Shown here one piece after another: positions 40,847 to 51,100 of a stretch of 64,000 nucleotides of DNA. This stretch comes from an uncultured Draconibacterium sp. GTDB taxonomy: Bacteria; Bacteroidota; Bacteroidia; Bacteroidales; Prolixibacteraceae. A program made the translations under genes and the position numbers. The DNA lies in the NCBI RefSeq assembly GCF_963677565.1, contig NZ_OY781981.1:2281001-2345000 (forward strand), given 5' to 3'. The notes below the pieces were generated by a model. It saw only the letters and a list, made by a program, of their open reading frames with translations. It was not told the DNA's origin and made no database searches. How positions within the stretch are numbered: the stretch's first letter is position 1; the number at the start of each line of letters is the position of its first letter.

Positions 40847-41548
40847 ATGAAGAGAAAATATACACATCTGTTTTTTGATTTGGATAATACCTTGTGGGAT
40901 TTTAAAACAAACTCGAGGTGTGCGATGCTGGAAACTTTTAATAAGTTGGAAATCGGTAAAAACGGGGTGCAATTTGATCAATTTTTTAATACGTACAGTC
41001 AATACAATGATGAGTTGTGGGCCGCCTATCGAAAAAAGGAGGTCACAAAAAAGGAACTAACTCGTCAGCGCTTTCAACTAACTTTTAATTCACTTGAGAT
41101 TAAAGGCATCGATGCACTTGAAATGAACGAGCTGTATTTGAGTGAGATGCCCAAACAGACGCATCTTATTGATGGGGCCAGAGAAGTGCTCAACTACGCC
41201 AAGTCTAAAGGATATCGGATGTTTATTATAACCAATGGTTTTAAAGAAGTGCAACACCGCAAACTTTTGAATTCTGATCTTGCCCGATATTTCGAGAAGA
41301 TATTCATATCGGAAGAAGTTAAAACGCCAAAACCGGGAAGGGAGATATTTGAGCATGCCGTAAAATCATCAAATGCCAAAAAGAAGTTAAGTCTAATGAT
41401 TGGTGATGATTGGGATGTAGATATTGTTGGTGCAATGGATTTTGGTATGGAAGCGGTCTTTTTGAGCCCAGTCGAAGAATCAATTAAAAATAAAAAGAAC
41501 GACATTAGGGTTATAACTTCGTTAAACGAACTAATTACTGTATTATAA
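40847..41548 (+). CDS. yjjG: YjjG-family HAD pyrimidine nucleotidase
   Basis: A 233-residue HAD hydrolase. Motif I FFDLDNTLWDF with the nucleophile Asp, motif II FIITNGFKEVQ, motif III Lys in EEVKTPKPGREIFEHA, motif IV MIGDDWDVDIVGAMDFGM. The WDF following motif I and TNGF are typical of the YjjG subgroup, which dephosphorylates non-canonical pyrimidine nucleotides and so keeps them out of DNA. Helical cap about 15-95. Confidence 0.9.
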   Translation: MKRKYTHLFFDLDNTLWDFKTNSRCAMLETFNKLEIGKNGVQFDQFFNTYSQYNDELWAAYRKKEVTKKELTRQRFQLTFNSLEIKGIDALEMNELYLSEMPKQTHLIDGAREVLNYAKSKGYRMFIITNGFKEVQHRKLLNSDLARYFEKIFISEEVKTPKPGREIFEHAVKSSNAKKKLSLMIGDDWDVDIVGAMDFGMEAVFLSPVEESIKNKKNDIRVITSLNELITVL

Positions 41549-41564
41549 ATACTTAAAAGAAGCT

Positions 41565-41714
41565 TTATCTTCTTGTTTTTATCAACTCTTTTTGCCCTTG
41601 CATATATGCTGTCAGGAAAAGAAGATTCGACTCCAATTGAATTGCATCTCCTGAAGATGCTTTTTCCAGCGATGTTCTTTTATGCATCATCTTTTTGAAT
41701 ATTCTGTTTGTCAT
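41565..41714 (-). CDS. Possible small basic protein, 49 aa
   Basis: An ATG-started frame with no domain: N-terminal MTNRIFKKMMHKRTSLEKAS, C-terminal KELIKTRR. No signal peptide, no membrane helix, basic ends. It lies opposite the strand of its neighbours and has no obvious promoter, and the possible yjjG hairpin overlaps its end. Listed because it is the only sizeable frame in this gap; may be spurious. Confidence 0.25.
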   Translation of the reverse strand: MTNRIFKKMMHKRTSLEKASSGDAIQLESNLLFLTAYMQGQKELIKTRR

Positions 41715-42095
41715 AATGCTGTAAAAAAATACTATTCCTGGATGATTGTTGTTTTGTTTTTGCTATGGGTGTCAATTGGCTTTTGAATCGTATTGTCTAT
41801 TAATCTTTTGTTAACACGAATCAATGCTTAATTGTGATCTTTACAATAAGCTGGTAATGAATATGTTGTTGAATTTTGTGTTTTTTGATTTGTGCAAAAA
41901 AATGAGTTTTAAGTGTCAAAAAGCATTATTAATCGGATAGGAGGTGTCAAAATGTTGTACATGTGAGATAAAATATGAATATTTGACACATGAGAATTTA
42001 GGTTTATTAAATGAATATTTGTTGTCGGATTACAAAATTGGCAACTACAAATTTGGGGGAATTTGTTATTCATTTTCAGAATTAAATAAATAAAA

Positions 42096-42135
42096 ATGCT
42101 GTTTAATTATTACTTAATACATTTTTCAGAAGGGG
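42096..42135 (+). repeat. Leader module, copy A (susC1)
   Basis: ATGCTGTTTAATTATTACTT and following bases, similar to 47671-47712 upstream of susC2. Both are preceded by ATTTGGGGGAAT within about 40 bases. Confidence 0.6.
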
Positions 42136-42287
42136 ATCAACAAACTTTAAAATTATCAAAAGAAATATTACGCTAAGTATTTCGTTAGTAGATATTTCTT
42201 GAGTGTGTCTTGGTATTAATCATTTCACATATTAGCTAAAAAGAGAATTTGAATTGTAGTTATATTATTAATCTAAAATTGTTTTTT

Positions 42288-45200
42288 ATGAAGAAAATTG
42301 CACTTTTTATGTCGTTTCTGCTTCTTTTGGGAGCGACGGTGGCAAATGCTCAGACAAAGATCGTTACCGGAACGGTAACATCCAGCGAGGATGAACTGCC
42401 AATTCCCGGTGTCTCTGTATCAGTGGCAGGAACAACCATGGGGACTGTAACCGACATTGACGGAGTTTTTAAATTGAAGGTGCCACAAGATGCAAAAGCT
42501 TTGGTGGCAAGTTTTGTGGGGATGAAAACGCAAACCGTTGAAATGGGAGAAGGATCGGATTACACCATTGTAATGGAGCCTGACCTTGTTGGTATCGACG
42601 AAGTTGTGGTAACAGCACTTGGTATTACGCGTGAGAAGAAATCGCTTGGTTACTCATCTCAATCGTTAACAGGTGATGACGTTGCTGCAGTTAAAGACGC
42701 AAATATTGTAAACTCGTTGTCGGGTAAAGTTGCAGGTGTCCAGGTTACAGGTTCTCCTGGTAGTCTTGGTGGTTCTTCGCGTATTATTATTCGTGGTGTA
42801 AACTCTATTTCGGGTAATAACCAACCATTATTTATTGTTGATGGTACTCCGATTGATAACTCGAACTTTAACTCTACTGATACGCAGCGAGGATCAGGTG
42901 GTATTGACTTTGGTAATGCCTCTGCCGATATTAATCCGGAAGATATTGAATCGATGACAGTGCTTAAAGGAGCAAATGCTGCTGCACTTTATGGTTCGCG
43001 TGCGGCGAATGGTGTTATCCTTATTACAACGAAAAAAGGTACAAAACGCAAAGGTATTGGCGTTTCTATTACATCAGGTGTGAATTTCTCAACTGTTGCT
43101 TTGTTACCCGATTATCAGAACGAATATGGTGGTGGTTACAAACAAGAATTTGATATTTATGAACCAACTGGTGAGCCAATTGTAAACTATGCTGCCGACG
43201 AAAGCTGGGGGCCACGAATGGACGGTCAAATGGTGCGTCAGTGGTATAGTTGGTATCCGGATGATCCAAACTATGGAAAAATGACTCCGTTTGTTGCTCA
43301 TCCTGATAACGTGAAAGACTTTTATGAAACAGGTGTAACAACAAACAACAATATTGCCTTAGAAGGTGGTGGTGATGGAACACTTTTCCGTTTGTCGTTT
43401 ACAGATTTCCGTCAAACCGGAACTTTGCCAACTTCTGAATTACAAAAAAATACCATCGCATTTAATGGTAGTTCAAAGTTGACAGATAAATTAACAGCTT
43501 CGGCAAGTGTAAACTATGTTTCGTTAAGCAACGAAGGAATTCCGGGACAGGGATATGGTAATAATGCGGGTAACGTAGTAACCAGTTTTAACCAGTGGTT
43601 CCAGCGTCAGCTTGATATGGATAATCTTGCCAATTATAAAACAGCTGACGGTGTTGACCGTACCTGGAATATTAGCTCTCCAACAAATCTTCGTCCACTA
43701 TACTGGGAAAACCCGTATTGGGTGCTGAATGAGAGCCCTGCCGAAATGGAAAGACAACGTGTGTTTGGTAATGTGTCGTTAAAATACGATGTACTTCCCG
43801 GGTTAACTGTTCAGGGATGGGCACGTACTGATTTCTATACCGACCGTCGTCAGGAAAGAATTGCTTCAGGTTCTATTCCTCAGGCATGGTATAAAGAAGA
43901 AGTTCGCCAGTTAGAGGATAATAACTACGAGTTTTTAGCAACTTATACAAAAGACTTTGGTTCAGACTTTACGTTGGATGCTAACGTGGGTGCAAACAAG
44001 CGTGTTCGCATGTACTATAGAAATACTGCTAGTACAAATGGAGGATTAAGTGTGCCTAACTTTTTTAACGTAACTGCTTCGATCGACCGGCCGACTATTG
44101 GTGATTACAAATCAAAAAAAGTTGTAAACTCAGTTTACGGAAGTGCCACAGTTGGTTATAAAAATATGGCCTATGTTGATTTGTCGTTACGTAACGACTG
44201 GTCATCAACTTTGCCTGATGGAGACAACTCTTATTTGTATCCTGCTGTAACAGGTACATTCCTGTTCTCAGAACTAATTGAGGATAAATCAATCCTTTCG
44301 TTAGGAAAAGTTAGAGCAAGTTGGTCGCAGGTTGGTAACGATACCGATCCTTACCAATTGGCTGTAACTTATTCGTCGGCTGATAATTATGGTAGTTATC
44401 CTGCTTATGCTGTTCCTAATAAACTGAATAATGCAGCTCTTAAGCCTGAAACTATTACTACTACCGAATTTGGTGTTGAGTTGGCATTCTTTAAAAGCCG
44501 TTTGGGTTTAGATGTAACTTATTACGATATTCAGTCGAAAGACCAGATTCTTGATCTTGATGTAGCAAGTACTTCAGGTTACAACTCAACAGTAGTAAAT
44601 GCTGGTTTAATGACCAACAAAGGATGGGAAGTTATGTTGAGCGGTCGTGCAATCGACAAAGAACTTACATGGGACATTGTTGCCAACTGGGCAAAAAATA
44701 CCAACAAAGTTGAAGAGCTTGCTGCAGACCTTGATAATTATCAGTTAGCATCATGGGGCCCTTCGATTAACGCGCGTGTAGGAGAAACTTACGGTACATG
44801 GATTACTGATGGTTTTGTTTATGCCAACCAGATTGTTGACGGCGAATACGATGCAGATATTGTTGCTGACAAATCTACTGACAGGGTTGTTGGTGACGAT
44901 GGTTTGTACTTGAGAGCTACCAACCAAACTTATGGTTCATACTTGCCAGACTGGACAGGTGGTGTTACCAATACCTTTACCTACAAAGGTGTAATGTTAA
45001 GTGCTTTGGTTGATTTCCAGAAAGGTGGTCAGTTGTACTCGGTAACTAACCGTTATGGAAACTACTCTGGTTTGTTGGCCGAAACTGCCGGCTTAAATGA
45101 TCGAGGCACCCCTCAAAGGGATCCTGTAAGCGAAGGTGGTGGTTACCTTGCAGTTGGTGTTAAAGAAGACGGAACGCCAAATGATGTTTACGTAGAGGCA

Positions 45201-45494
45201 GTAGACTACTGGCAGCACCTAAGAACCAGAAGAGAATATTACTTACACGATGCCAGTTTTATTAAACTTCGTGAAGTAAAGGTTGGTTATACTTTGCCAC
45301 GCAAATTATTTGCAAACAGCTTTATCGAAGGTGTTAGCGTATCGCTGGTAGGTCGTAACCTGGCAATCCTTCACAAAAATGCTCCAAACATCGATCCGGA
45401 AGCTGCATACGGTTCGGGTAATATCCAGGGTTTTGAAAATGGTCAGCACCCAAGTACCCGCACTATGGGATTCAGTGTAAATGTTAAATTGTAA
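42288..45494 (+). CDS. susC: SusC/RagA-family TonB-dependent outer-membrane transporter (first pair)
   Basis: A 1068-residue TonB-dependent importer. Signal peptide to about residue 21 (VANA), then a CarboxypepD_reg-like domain (about 24-105, TGTVTSSEDELPIPGVSVSV), the TonB-box/plug region from VGIDEVVVTALGITREKKSL (about 108-127) with NSLSGKVAGVQV, IIIRGVNSISG and VLKGANAAALYGSRAANGVI, and a 22-strand barrel with SusC-type segments VRASWSQVGND, YYLHDASFIKLREVKVGY and a C-terminal aromatic-hydrophobic end. I start at the ATG at 42288, which begins the signal peptide; the frame opens at 42249. Its SusD partner follows after 21 bases. Substrate unknown: glycan or peptide. Confidence 0.95.
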   Translation: MKKIALFMSFLLLLGATVANAQTKIVTGTVTSSEDELPIPGVSVSVAGTTMGTVTDIDGVFKLKVPQDAKALVASFVGMKTQTVEMGEGSDYTIVMEPDLVGIDEVVVTALGITREKKSLGYSSQSLTGDDVAAVKDANIVNSLSGKVAGVQVTGSPGSLGGSSRIIIRGVNSISGNNQPLFIVDGTPIDNSNFNSTDTQRGSGGIDFGNASADINPEDIESMTVLKGANAAALYGSRAANGVILITTKKGTKRKGIGVSITSGVNFSTVALLPDYQNEYGGGYKQEFDIYEPTGEPIVNYAADESWGPRMDGQMVRQWYSWYPDDPNYGKMTPFVAHPDNVKDFYETGVTTNNNIALEGGGDGTLFRLSFTDFRQTGTLPTSELQKNTIAFNGSSKLTDKLTASASVNYVSLSNEGIPGQGYGNNAGNVVTSFNQWFQRQLDMDNLANYKTADGVDRTWNISSPTNLRPLYWENPYWVLNESPAEMERQRVFGNVSLKYDVLPGLTVQGWARTDFYTDRRQERIASGSIPQAWYKEEVRQLEDNNYEFLATYTKDFGSDFTLDANVGANKRVRMYYRNTASTNGGLSVPNFFNVTASIDRPTIGDYKSKKVVNSVYGSATVGYKNMAYVDLSLRNDWSSTLPDGDNSYLYPAVTGTFLFSELIEDKSILSLGKVRASWSQVGNDTDPYQLAVTYSSADNYGSYPAYAVPNKLNNAALKPETITTTEFGVELAFFKSRLGLDVTYYDIQSKDQILDLDVASTSGYNSTVVNAGLMTNKGWEVMLSGRAIDKELTWDIVANWAKNTNKVEELAADLDNYQLASWGPSINARVGETYGTWITDGFVYANQIVDGEYDADIVADKSTDRVVGDDGLYLRATNQTYGSYLPDWTGGVTNTFTYKGVMLSALVDFQKGGQLYSVTNRYGNYSGLLAETAGLNDRGTPQRDPVSEGGGYLAVGVKEDGTPNDVYVEAVDYWQHLRTRREYYLHDASFIKLREVKVGYTLPRKLFANSFIEGVSVSLVGRNLAILHKNAPNIDPEAAYGSGNIQGFENGQHPSTRTMGFSVNVKL

Positions 45495-45515
45495 AAAAGT
45501 TAATAAGAAGATATT

Positions 45516-46943
45516 ATGAAGAGATATATAATGAGATCAGTTTTAGCCCTGCTTTTTGTTAGCTTAATGGCGGGGTGTACCAAAGATTTCGAAGAGATCA
45601 ATACCGATCCGAACAATGTTGTTAGTGTGCCAACAGCATACCTGATGACACAGGCACAGCGTCAGATACTTGCACAGCGTTTTAATACCACCTGTTTGTT
45701 GTATTCACAATTGTGGTCTGAAACGCAGTATACTAATACATCGCGATACGAAACAGCAGAAGCCAGTTTTAATGCATATTATTATAGCCCATTGGCCGAC
45801 CTGCAAAAGATTATTGAGTTGAATACTGATGAGGAAACAATGAACGATGCCGCAGCATCGGGAGCAAATGCCAATCAAATTGCCATCGCTCGAATATTGA
45901 AAGTGTATACTTTTCAATTGATTACCGACATGTGGGGAGAAATTCCATACAGCGATGCATTAAAAGGTGCCGAGGCATTTCAGCCGGTTTACGATACTCA
46001 AGATGCAATTTATGCCAGTTTTGTTACTGAATTGACAGAGGCTGCAGCTCAAATTAATGAAAGTGCCGCAGGCATGGACGGTGATATTATTTTTGGTGGA
46101 GATATGGCTGCCTGGAAGAAATTTGCTAATTCGTTAAAAGCGCGTGTTGGAATCAGAATGACAGAAGTTGATGCTGCTGCAGCACAAAGTGCAGTTACAT
46201 CTGGTTTGGCAGGAGGTTTCGAGAGTAACGACGATAATGCATTGTATACTTATCTCTCAGATGCAGCAAACTGGAATCCATATTACGACCATTATTTAGA
46301 AAGAACAGACTACGCAATAAGCGAAACGTTAGCCGATTATATGGCTGCACTTAGCGATCCTCGCTTGCCAGTTTATGCCGATGCAGCTCCTGAAACAGGA
46401 ACTATTGTTGGTATGCCTTATGGTTTATCTGCTGCTGATGCGGGTAGTATTACCAATGCAATGATTTCTTTTCCGGGTATTGCAGTACGCAGTGCAGACA
46501 GTCCTGGCATTATAATGACCTATTCTGAGTTGCTATTTATTAAAGCTGAAGCTGCTGCCAGAGGTTGGATTAGCGATGATGCTGCCGCTGTTTATGCTGA
46601 TGCAATTACTGCAAGTATGGAATTTTGGGGAGTTGAAACTGCCGATATTGACACTTATTTAGCGCAACCAGAAGTTGCTTACGATGGTTCAAATTACAAG
46701 AAAACTATCGGAGAGCAAAAATGGGTAAGTCTATATATGGATGGACAAGAGGCCTGGTCGGAATGGAGACGTTTGGATTATCCTGAATTAACTCCTGCAC
46801 CTGCTGCTGCCGAAGGTAGAGATATTCCTCGCCGACGTGCATATACTCAAAACGAATACGACCTTAACGAAGAAAATGTAAAAGCAGCTGTCGGTCGTCA
46901 AGGAGAAGATGTTATGGAAACTCGCATATGGTGGGATAAATAA
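45516..46943 (+). CDS. susD: SusD/RagB-family surface lipoprotein (first pair)
   Basis: The lid and binding partner of the SusC barrel. 475 residues; lipobox Cys21 in SLMAGCTKDF; TPR-like helical body typical of SusD-like proteins (INTDPNNVVSVPTAYLMTQAQ, the conserved FQLITDMWGEIPYSDAL, EAAARGW, and the C-terminal RRLDYPELTP and RRRAYTQNEYDLN). It belongs to the SusD-like group with the conserved DMWGDIPYS motif rather than the starch-type SusD. It follows susC1 after 21 bases and precedes a strong terminator, so the first pair is a two-gene transcript. Confidence 0.94.
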   Translation: MKRYIMRSVLALLFVSLMAGCTKDFEEINTDPNNVVSVPTAYLMTQAQRQILAQRFNTTCLLYSQLWSETQYTNTSRYETAEASFNAYYYSPLADLQKIIELNTDEETMNDAAASGANANQIAIARILKVYTFQLITDMWGEIPYSDALKGAEAFQPVYDTQDAIYASFVTELTEAAAQINESAAGMDGDIIFGGDMAAWKKFANSLKARVGIRMTEVDAAAAQSAVTSGLAGGFESNDDNALYTYLSDAANWNPYYDHYLERTDYAISETLADYMAALSDPRLPVYADAAPETGTIVGMPYGLSAADAGSITNAMISFPGIAVRSADSPGIIMTYSELLFIKAEAAARGWISDDAAAVYADAITASMEFWGVETADIDTYLAQPEVAYDGSNYKKTIGEQKWVSLYMDGQEAWSEWRRLDYPELTPAPAAAEGRDIPRRRAYTQNEYDLNEENVKAAVGRQGEDVMETRIWWDK

Positions 46944-46998
46944 AATTCAAAAATAATACTAATTAGCCACTTAGGCTTCTAGGTTATTCATTAAAGAG

Positions 46999-47029
46999 CA
47001 GCCGGTAAGTTTTCTTACCGGCTGTTTTT
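46999..47029 (+). terminator. Terminator after the first SusC/SusD pair
   Basis: Perfect 11-bp stem (46999-47009 with 47014-47024), four-T loop, five Ts. Confidence 0.92.
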
Positions 47030-47578
47030 ATGAGTTTTAGATATAATTCTTATGCCTTTCATAATTCTTACATGCGAATATTTGTTGTGTGCAACGTTTT
47101 TAGACAATCAGTGTATTGGTCACTTTAGAAAAGATGTTTTTGTTCGGGAAAACCAGTATTCACTATACCTGTTTTATTAAATTGTAGTAGTATTTTGTTA
47201 TCGAGTCTCGCAATGTAGATGTTGATTTGATTAGGCGCTATTACATTTTATAACTCCGGATTATGAGAAAAGGATGAGCCAGATTAGATAGTGTGATACT
47301 GAAGGAACCATGAAAGGGGACCTAGGTTAACTTTCATCAATATGGTAATTTTGTTAAATTCTGTTGTTTTTATAATACATGACAAAAATCATATAGGGTA
47401 TTTATGGATCATAAGTTTTAAATATTGATTGCTAATATGCACGTATTCAGTATTTTTTGTGAATGTATTTATTTCATGTGATTTGGGTTTTTTTATAAAG
47501 TTTTATCTATTTGTCAGGAATAGCCAAAAAAATCTTACAGTTTCTTTAAAAAATCAAAACTTCTTTTAATATTTGTAA

Positions 47579-47608
47579 TTGTTAAAAAAATAAAAATTGC
47601 TACATTTA
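47579..47608 (+). promoter_or_regulatory. Candidate promoter for the second SusC/SusD operon
   Basis: TTG (47579-47581), 19-base spacer, TACATTTA (47601-47608), a 7 of 8 match to TAnnTTTG. If used, the 5' leader to susC2 is about 570 bases. Confidence 0.4.
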
Positions 47609-47670
47609 CGTAGTATGTAGTTTTCAGGATGAGAGGATTTGGGGGAATCCGGAGAAAATTACAAAATTTA

Positions 47671-47712
47671 ATGCTGTTTAATTAATACTTAAAACTGTTT
47701 CTATGAAGGGGG
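47671..47712 (+). repeat. Leader module, copy B
   Basis: ATGCTGTTTAATTAATACTT, then AAAACTGTTTCTATGAAGGG. The last part mimics the sequence around the susC2 start (TTATTTCTATGAAAAAA) but is followed by no open frame. Confidence 0.6.
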
Positions 47713-47948
47713 AAATTTTTCAAGTTAAGTTTTATCAATTATCAATTTTTCAATCAATCTGTTTAAAACAGACTGTGGTCTGATATTGTAAGCAGGTCTG
47801 TGTTTTGTTGTCATTGCTATTCAAATTAGGATCGTTGAAGGACTATTGAGAAAGATTTTGTACTATTTTGAGTAACTGTTAAAAAAATTAACAATTAATG
47901 CACTTTACCAGATCTTCCAAACTGCAAACTAACTGTAACAAAATTTTA

Positions 47949-47978
47949 TTGCTGTTTAATTAATAACTGTTTCTGTGT
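47949..47978 (+). repeat. Leader module, copy C (degenerate)
   Basis: TTGCTGTTTAATTAATAACT followed by GTTTCTGTGT; shares the TTTAATTAATA core and TTTCT end with copies B and D. Confidence 0.5.
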
Positions 47979-48053
47979 TAGGTAGAGTAAATAATCAAAC
48001 TAAATTGGACAAATTCTTGAGCTGCGATGCCCAGATTTTGGCTGTAAGATATT

Positions 48054-48118
48054 GCCGGGAGGTACTCACTCTACATTTACTCACAATTACCCTTCGTAGA
48101 AACTTAAATCCTCCCGGC
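48054..48118 (+). promoter_or_regulatory. GC-rich inverted repeat in the susC2 leader
   Basis: GCCGGGAGG (48054-48062) and CCTCCCGGC (48110-48118) are perfectly complementary across 47 bases, an unusual GC-rich pairing in an AT-rich leader, 67 bases before the susC2 start. It is followed by TACTTTTAAAA. It could be a regulatory RNA element or an attenuator. Confidence 0.45.
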
Positions 48119-48153
48119 TACTTTTAAAAATGAATGCTTAAAACAATTTTTAT

Positions 48154-48190
48154 AGCGCTTTAATTAATAACTTAAAATTATTTCTATGAA
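48154..48190 (+). repeat. Leader module, copy D, containing the susC2 start
   Basis: AGCGCTTTAATTAATAACTT, then AAAATTATTTCTATGAA. This copy holds the true ATG at 48186. Confidence 0.6.
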
Positions 48191-51100
48191 AAAACTTGCG
48201 ATTTTCTTATCGATTCTCCTTTTCATGGGTAATTTGGTGTCAAATGCTCAAACGAAGACATTAACCGGTACGGTTACTTCTGCTGAGGACAATATGCCAA
48301 TACCCGGAGTATCGGTTTCTGTAAAAGGTACAACTTTAGGAACTATCACGAATATTGATGGTGAATATGAGTTAAGGGTACCAGAAGATGCACAAGCTCT
48401 TATTTTTAGTTTTGTTGGGATGAAAACAGCTGAAGTTGAAATCGGTTCGGGAACTGTTTTTGATGTAAGCCTTGATCCGGAATTAGTAGGTATTGATGAA
48501 GTTGTTGTTACAGCTGTTGGTATTTCTCGTGAAAAGAGAGGTTTAGGATATAATACCCAGAGTGTAGACTCAGAGGTTCTTTCCAGTAAACCAAATGCCG
48601 ATGTTGTAAACTCTCTGGCAGGACGAACTTCAGGTGTACAGATTACTAGCTCTGCTGGTGATGCAGGTGCATCTACCCATATTAAAATTAGGGGTGCTGC
48701 ATCTATTACCGGTAACAACGAGCCTTTGTTCGTTGTAAATGGTATGCCTATTGAGTCAGGTGGTGGTTCAACAGGTGTTGGTGGTGTAACTACCTCAAGT
48801 CGTTCTATTGATTTAAATCCAGATGATATTGAATCAATTACAGTACTAAAAGGTGGTGCTGCAACTGCACTTTATGGTGTTAGAGCTGCAAACGGTGCTC
48901 TGATTATCACAACAAAAAGTGGGAAAAACCTAACGAAAAGAAAAGTTGAATTCCATACATCAGTTGGATTTGATGAAGTGTCTCAACTTCCTGAACGTCA
49001 GAAATTATTTGCACAAGGTAATAATGGTGTTTGGCAAAGTGGTTATGCTGATAGTTGGGGACCTCGAATTTCTGATTTAGAATATGATGGTGATCCTGAT
49101 TATAAATGGGATCCGAATGGAGCGTTGGTTCCAAAAGGAACTGGCAATGGTACTCCTGCCCAGTATTACGATCCTTATGAATTCTTCCAAACAGGTTTTA
49201 CCACTAATAATCGTTTAAATATTAGTAATGGTGGAGAAATGGGAAGTTACTACTTTTCTTTATCTCATTTAAACCAGGAAGGTGTTATTCCAAATAACGA
49301 ATACGAAAGAACTACAATGCGTTTAAATGCTTCTACAAAATTGCACGAAAAAGTGACAATGGGAGCAGATTTTGCCTACACTAACTCTGTATCATCACAG
49401 GTTCAGAAGGGATCAAATGTTTCGGGTGTAATGTTAGGTTTACTTCGTACCGCTGCAAGTTTCGATAACAGTGCTGGTTATGAGTTTGCTGATGGATCGC
49501 AGCGTAACTATCGTAATGGCGGTGGTTACGACAACCCATATTGGGTAGTTAATAACATTAATTACGATGAAAATGTAAATCGTTTTACAGGTAGTGGTAA
49601 CCTGAATGTTCGTTTTAATGAAATGTTTAGCTTATCATATACTGCAGGTATCGACTGGTATACAAGAAGATATACGAATACATTTAAGATTAATTCAAGA
49701 GGTAACCCATCAGGTTACATGGATGAGTATATGAATTATAACGGTATTTTCAACTCAGACCTTCTTTTGAACTTCCAAAAAGACATTACAGACGACCTGA
49801 ACGTAAAAGTTACTTTGGGTAATAACATGTTCTCAACTTATTCAAAATATATTTATGGCGATGCTGACGGTTTAGAAATTGATGACTTCTATCAATTGTC
49901 TAACTCTTCATCAAATACGGTTTCAACAGGTATTTACAATTACCGAACTATTGCAGTATTTGGTGATGTTCAAATGGCATATAAAAATATGTTGTATTTA
50001 GGAATTACTGGTCGTAACGATTGGTCGACAACAATGCCTGAAGCAAACATTTCAGCATTTTATCCTTCATTAAGTCTTGGTTTTGTATTTACCGAATTTG
50101 ATGTATTTGAAGGAAACGATTTCTTGACTTATGGTAAACTTCGTGGATCGGTTGCACGAACTGCAAACATTGCCGGTGCATATAATACATCTAATTACTA
50201 TTATGCAGCAGGTACTGGCGACGGTTGGACAAACGGTGTAGATTTCCCTTACCAGGGAGAGACAGGATTCTCATTGGGAACAGGTTTAGGAAACCCTGAC
50301 CTAAAACATGAAACTATGGACTCATGGGAAATTGGTCTTGATGCCAGATTCTTTAATAACCGAATTGGTTTAGACATGTCGTATTTTAATAACCAGAATA
50401 CTGACCTGTTGTTAAGTGTACCAATTGCTCCATCTACTGGTTTTACTTCTGTATATATGAATGCTGCAGAAATGGAATCAAAAGGTATTGAAATTAGTGT
50501 TGATGCAACTGTAGTTAATGGCGCCGACTTCCAGTGGGATGTAATTGCAAACTTTACAAAAATGACAAACACCGTTTTGAAACTTGCTGATGGTGTTGAT
50601 AATATTGTAATTGGTGGTTTTACAGTGCCAGATGTTAGGATTGTTGCCGGAGAAGAATACGGAAGTATTTTTGGAAACGACTACTATCGCGATGCTGATG
50701 GAAATCTACTTATAAATGATGATCCTACAGATAATTTCCGCGATGGATATCCATGGACAGATACACGAGAAATGGTTAATGTTGGTAATACCAACCCTGA
50801 TTGGATTGCCAATATCACCAATACTTTCAAGTATAAAGATATCACACTTTCGTTTTTGTGGGACATTAAGAAAGGAGGAAAACTGTACAACGGTACGGCC
50901 TTTGCAATGAACAAATTCGGGGTTAGTAAACGAACTGAAAACAGAGAAGTAGTTTACACTCCTGAAGGTACTATTGATTTTGATCAGACTCCTGAAGAGA
51001 ATATTGTTGTATTCGACGGTGTTTATGGTCATTTGGATGCTGATGGAAACCCTGTAGGTACAGGTGTTGATAATACTACTCCTGTTGTATTAGATCAGGA

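Larger units (their letters stand above)
41549..42287. other. 739-base gap before susC1: candidate regulatory leader
   Basis: AT-rich. It begins with a weak hairpin and T-run (41557-41580) that may end the yjjG transcript, and holds one 49-codon minus-strand frame (listed separately). Three copies of the octamer GTGTCAAA occur within 77 bases: direct at 41913-41920 and 41944-41951, inverted at 41982-41989. From about 42050 the sequence resembles the leader of susC2: ATTTGGGGGAAT, then ATGCTGTTTAATTATTACTT at 42096. No convincing full promoter was found. Confidence 0.5.
46944..48185. other. 1.24-kb non-coding region before susC2
   Basis: Holds the susD1 terminator (46999-47029), then about 550 AT-rich bases in which I see no gene, a promoter candidate (47579-47608), and a roughly 570-base leader. 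The leader carries three copies of a short module (47671, 47949, 48154) and a 9-bp perfect inverted repeat (48054-48118). No frame over 50 codons with family resemblance was found. Confidence 0.6.

Noticed and set aside
42249..42287. Upstream start of susC1
   Set aside because: The ATG at 42288 begins a clean signal peptide and sits in the same context as the susC2 start; the extension would bury the signal peptide.
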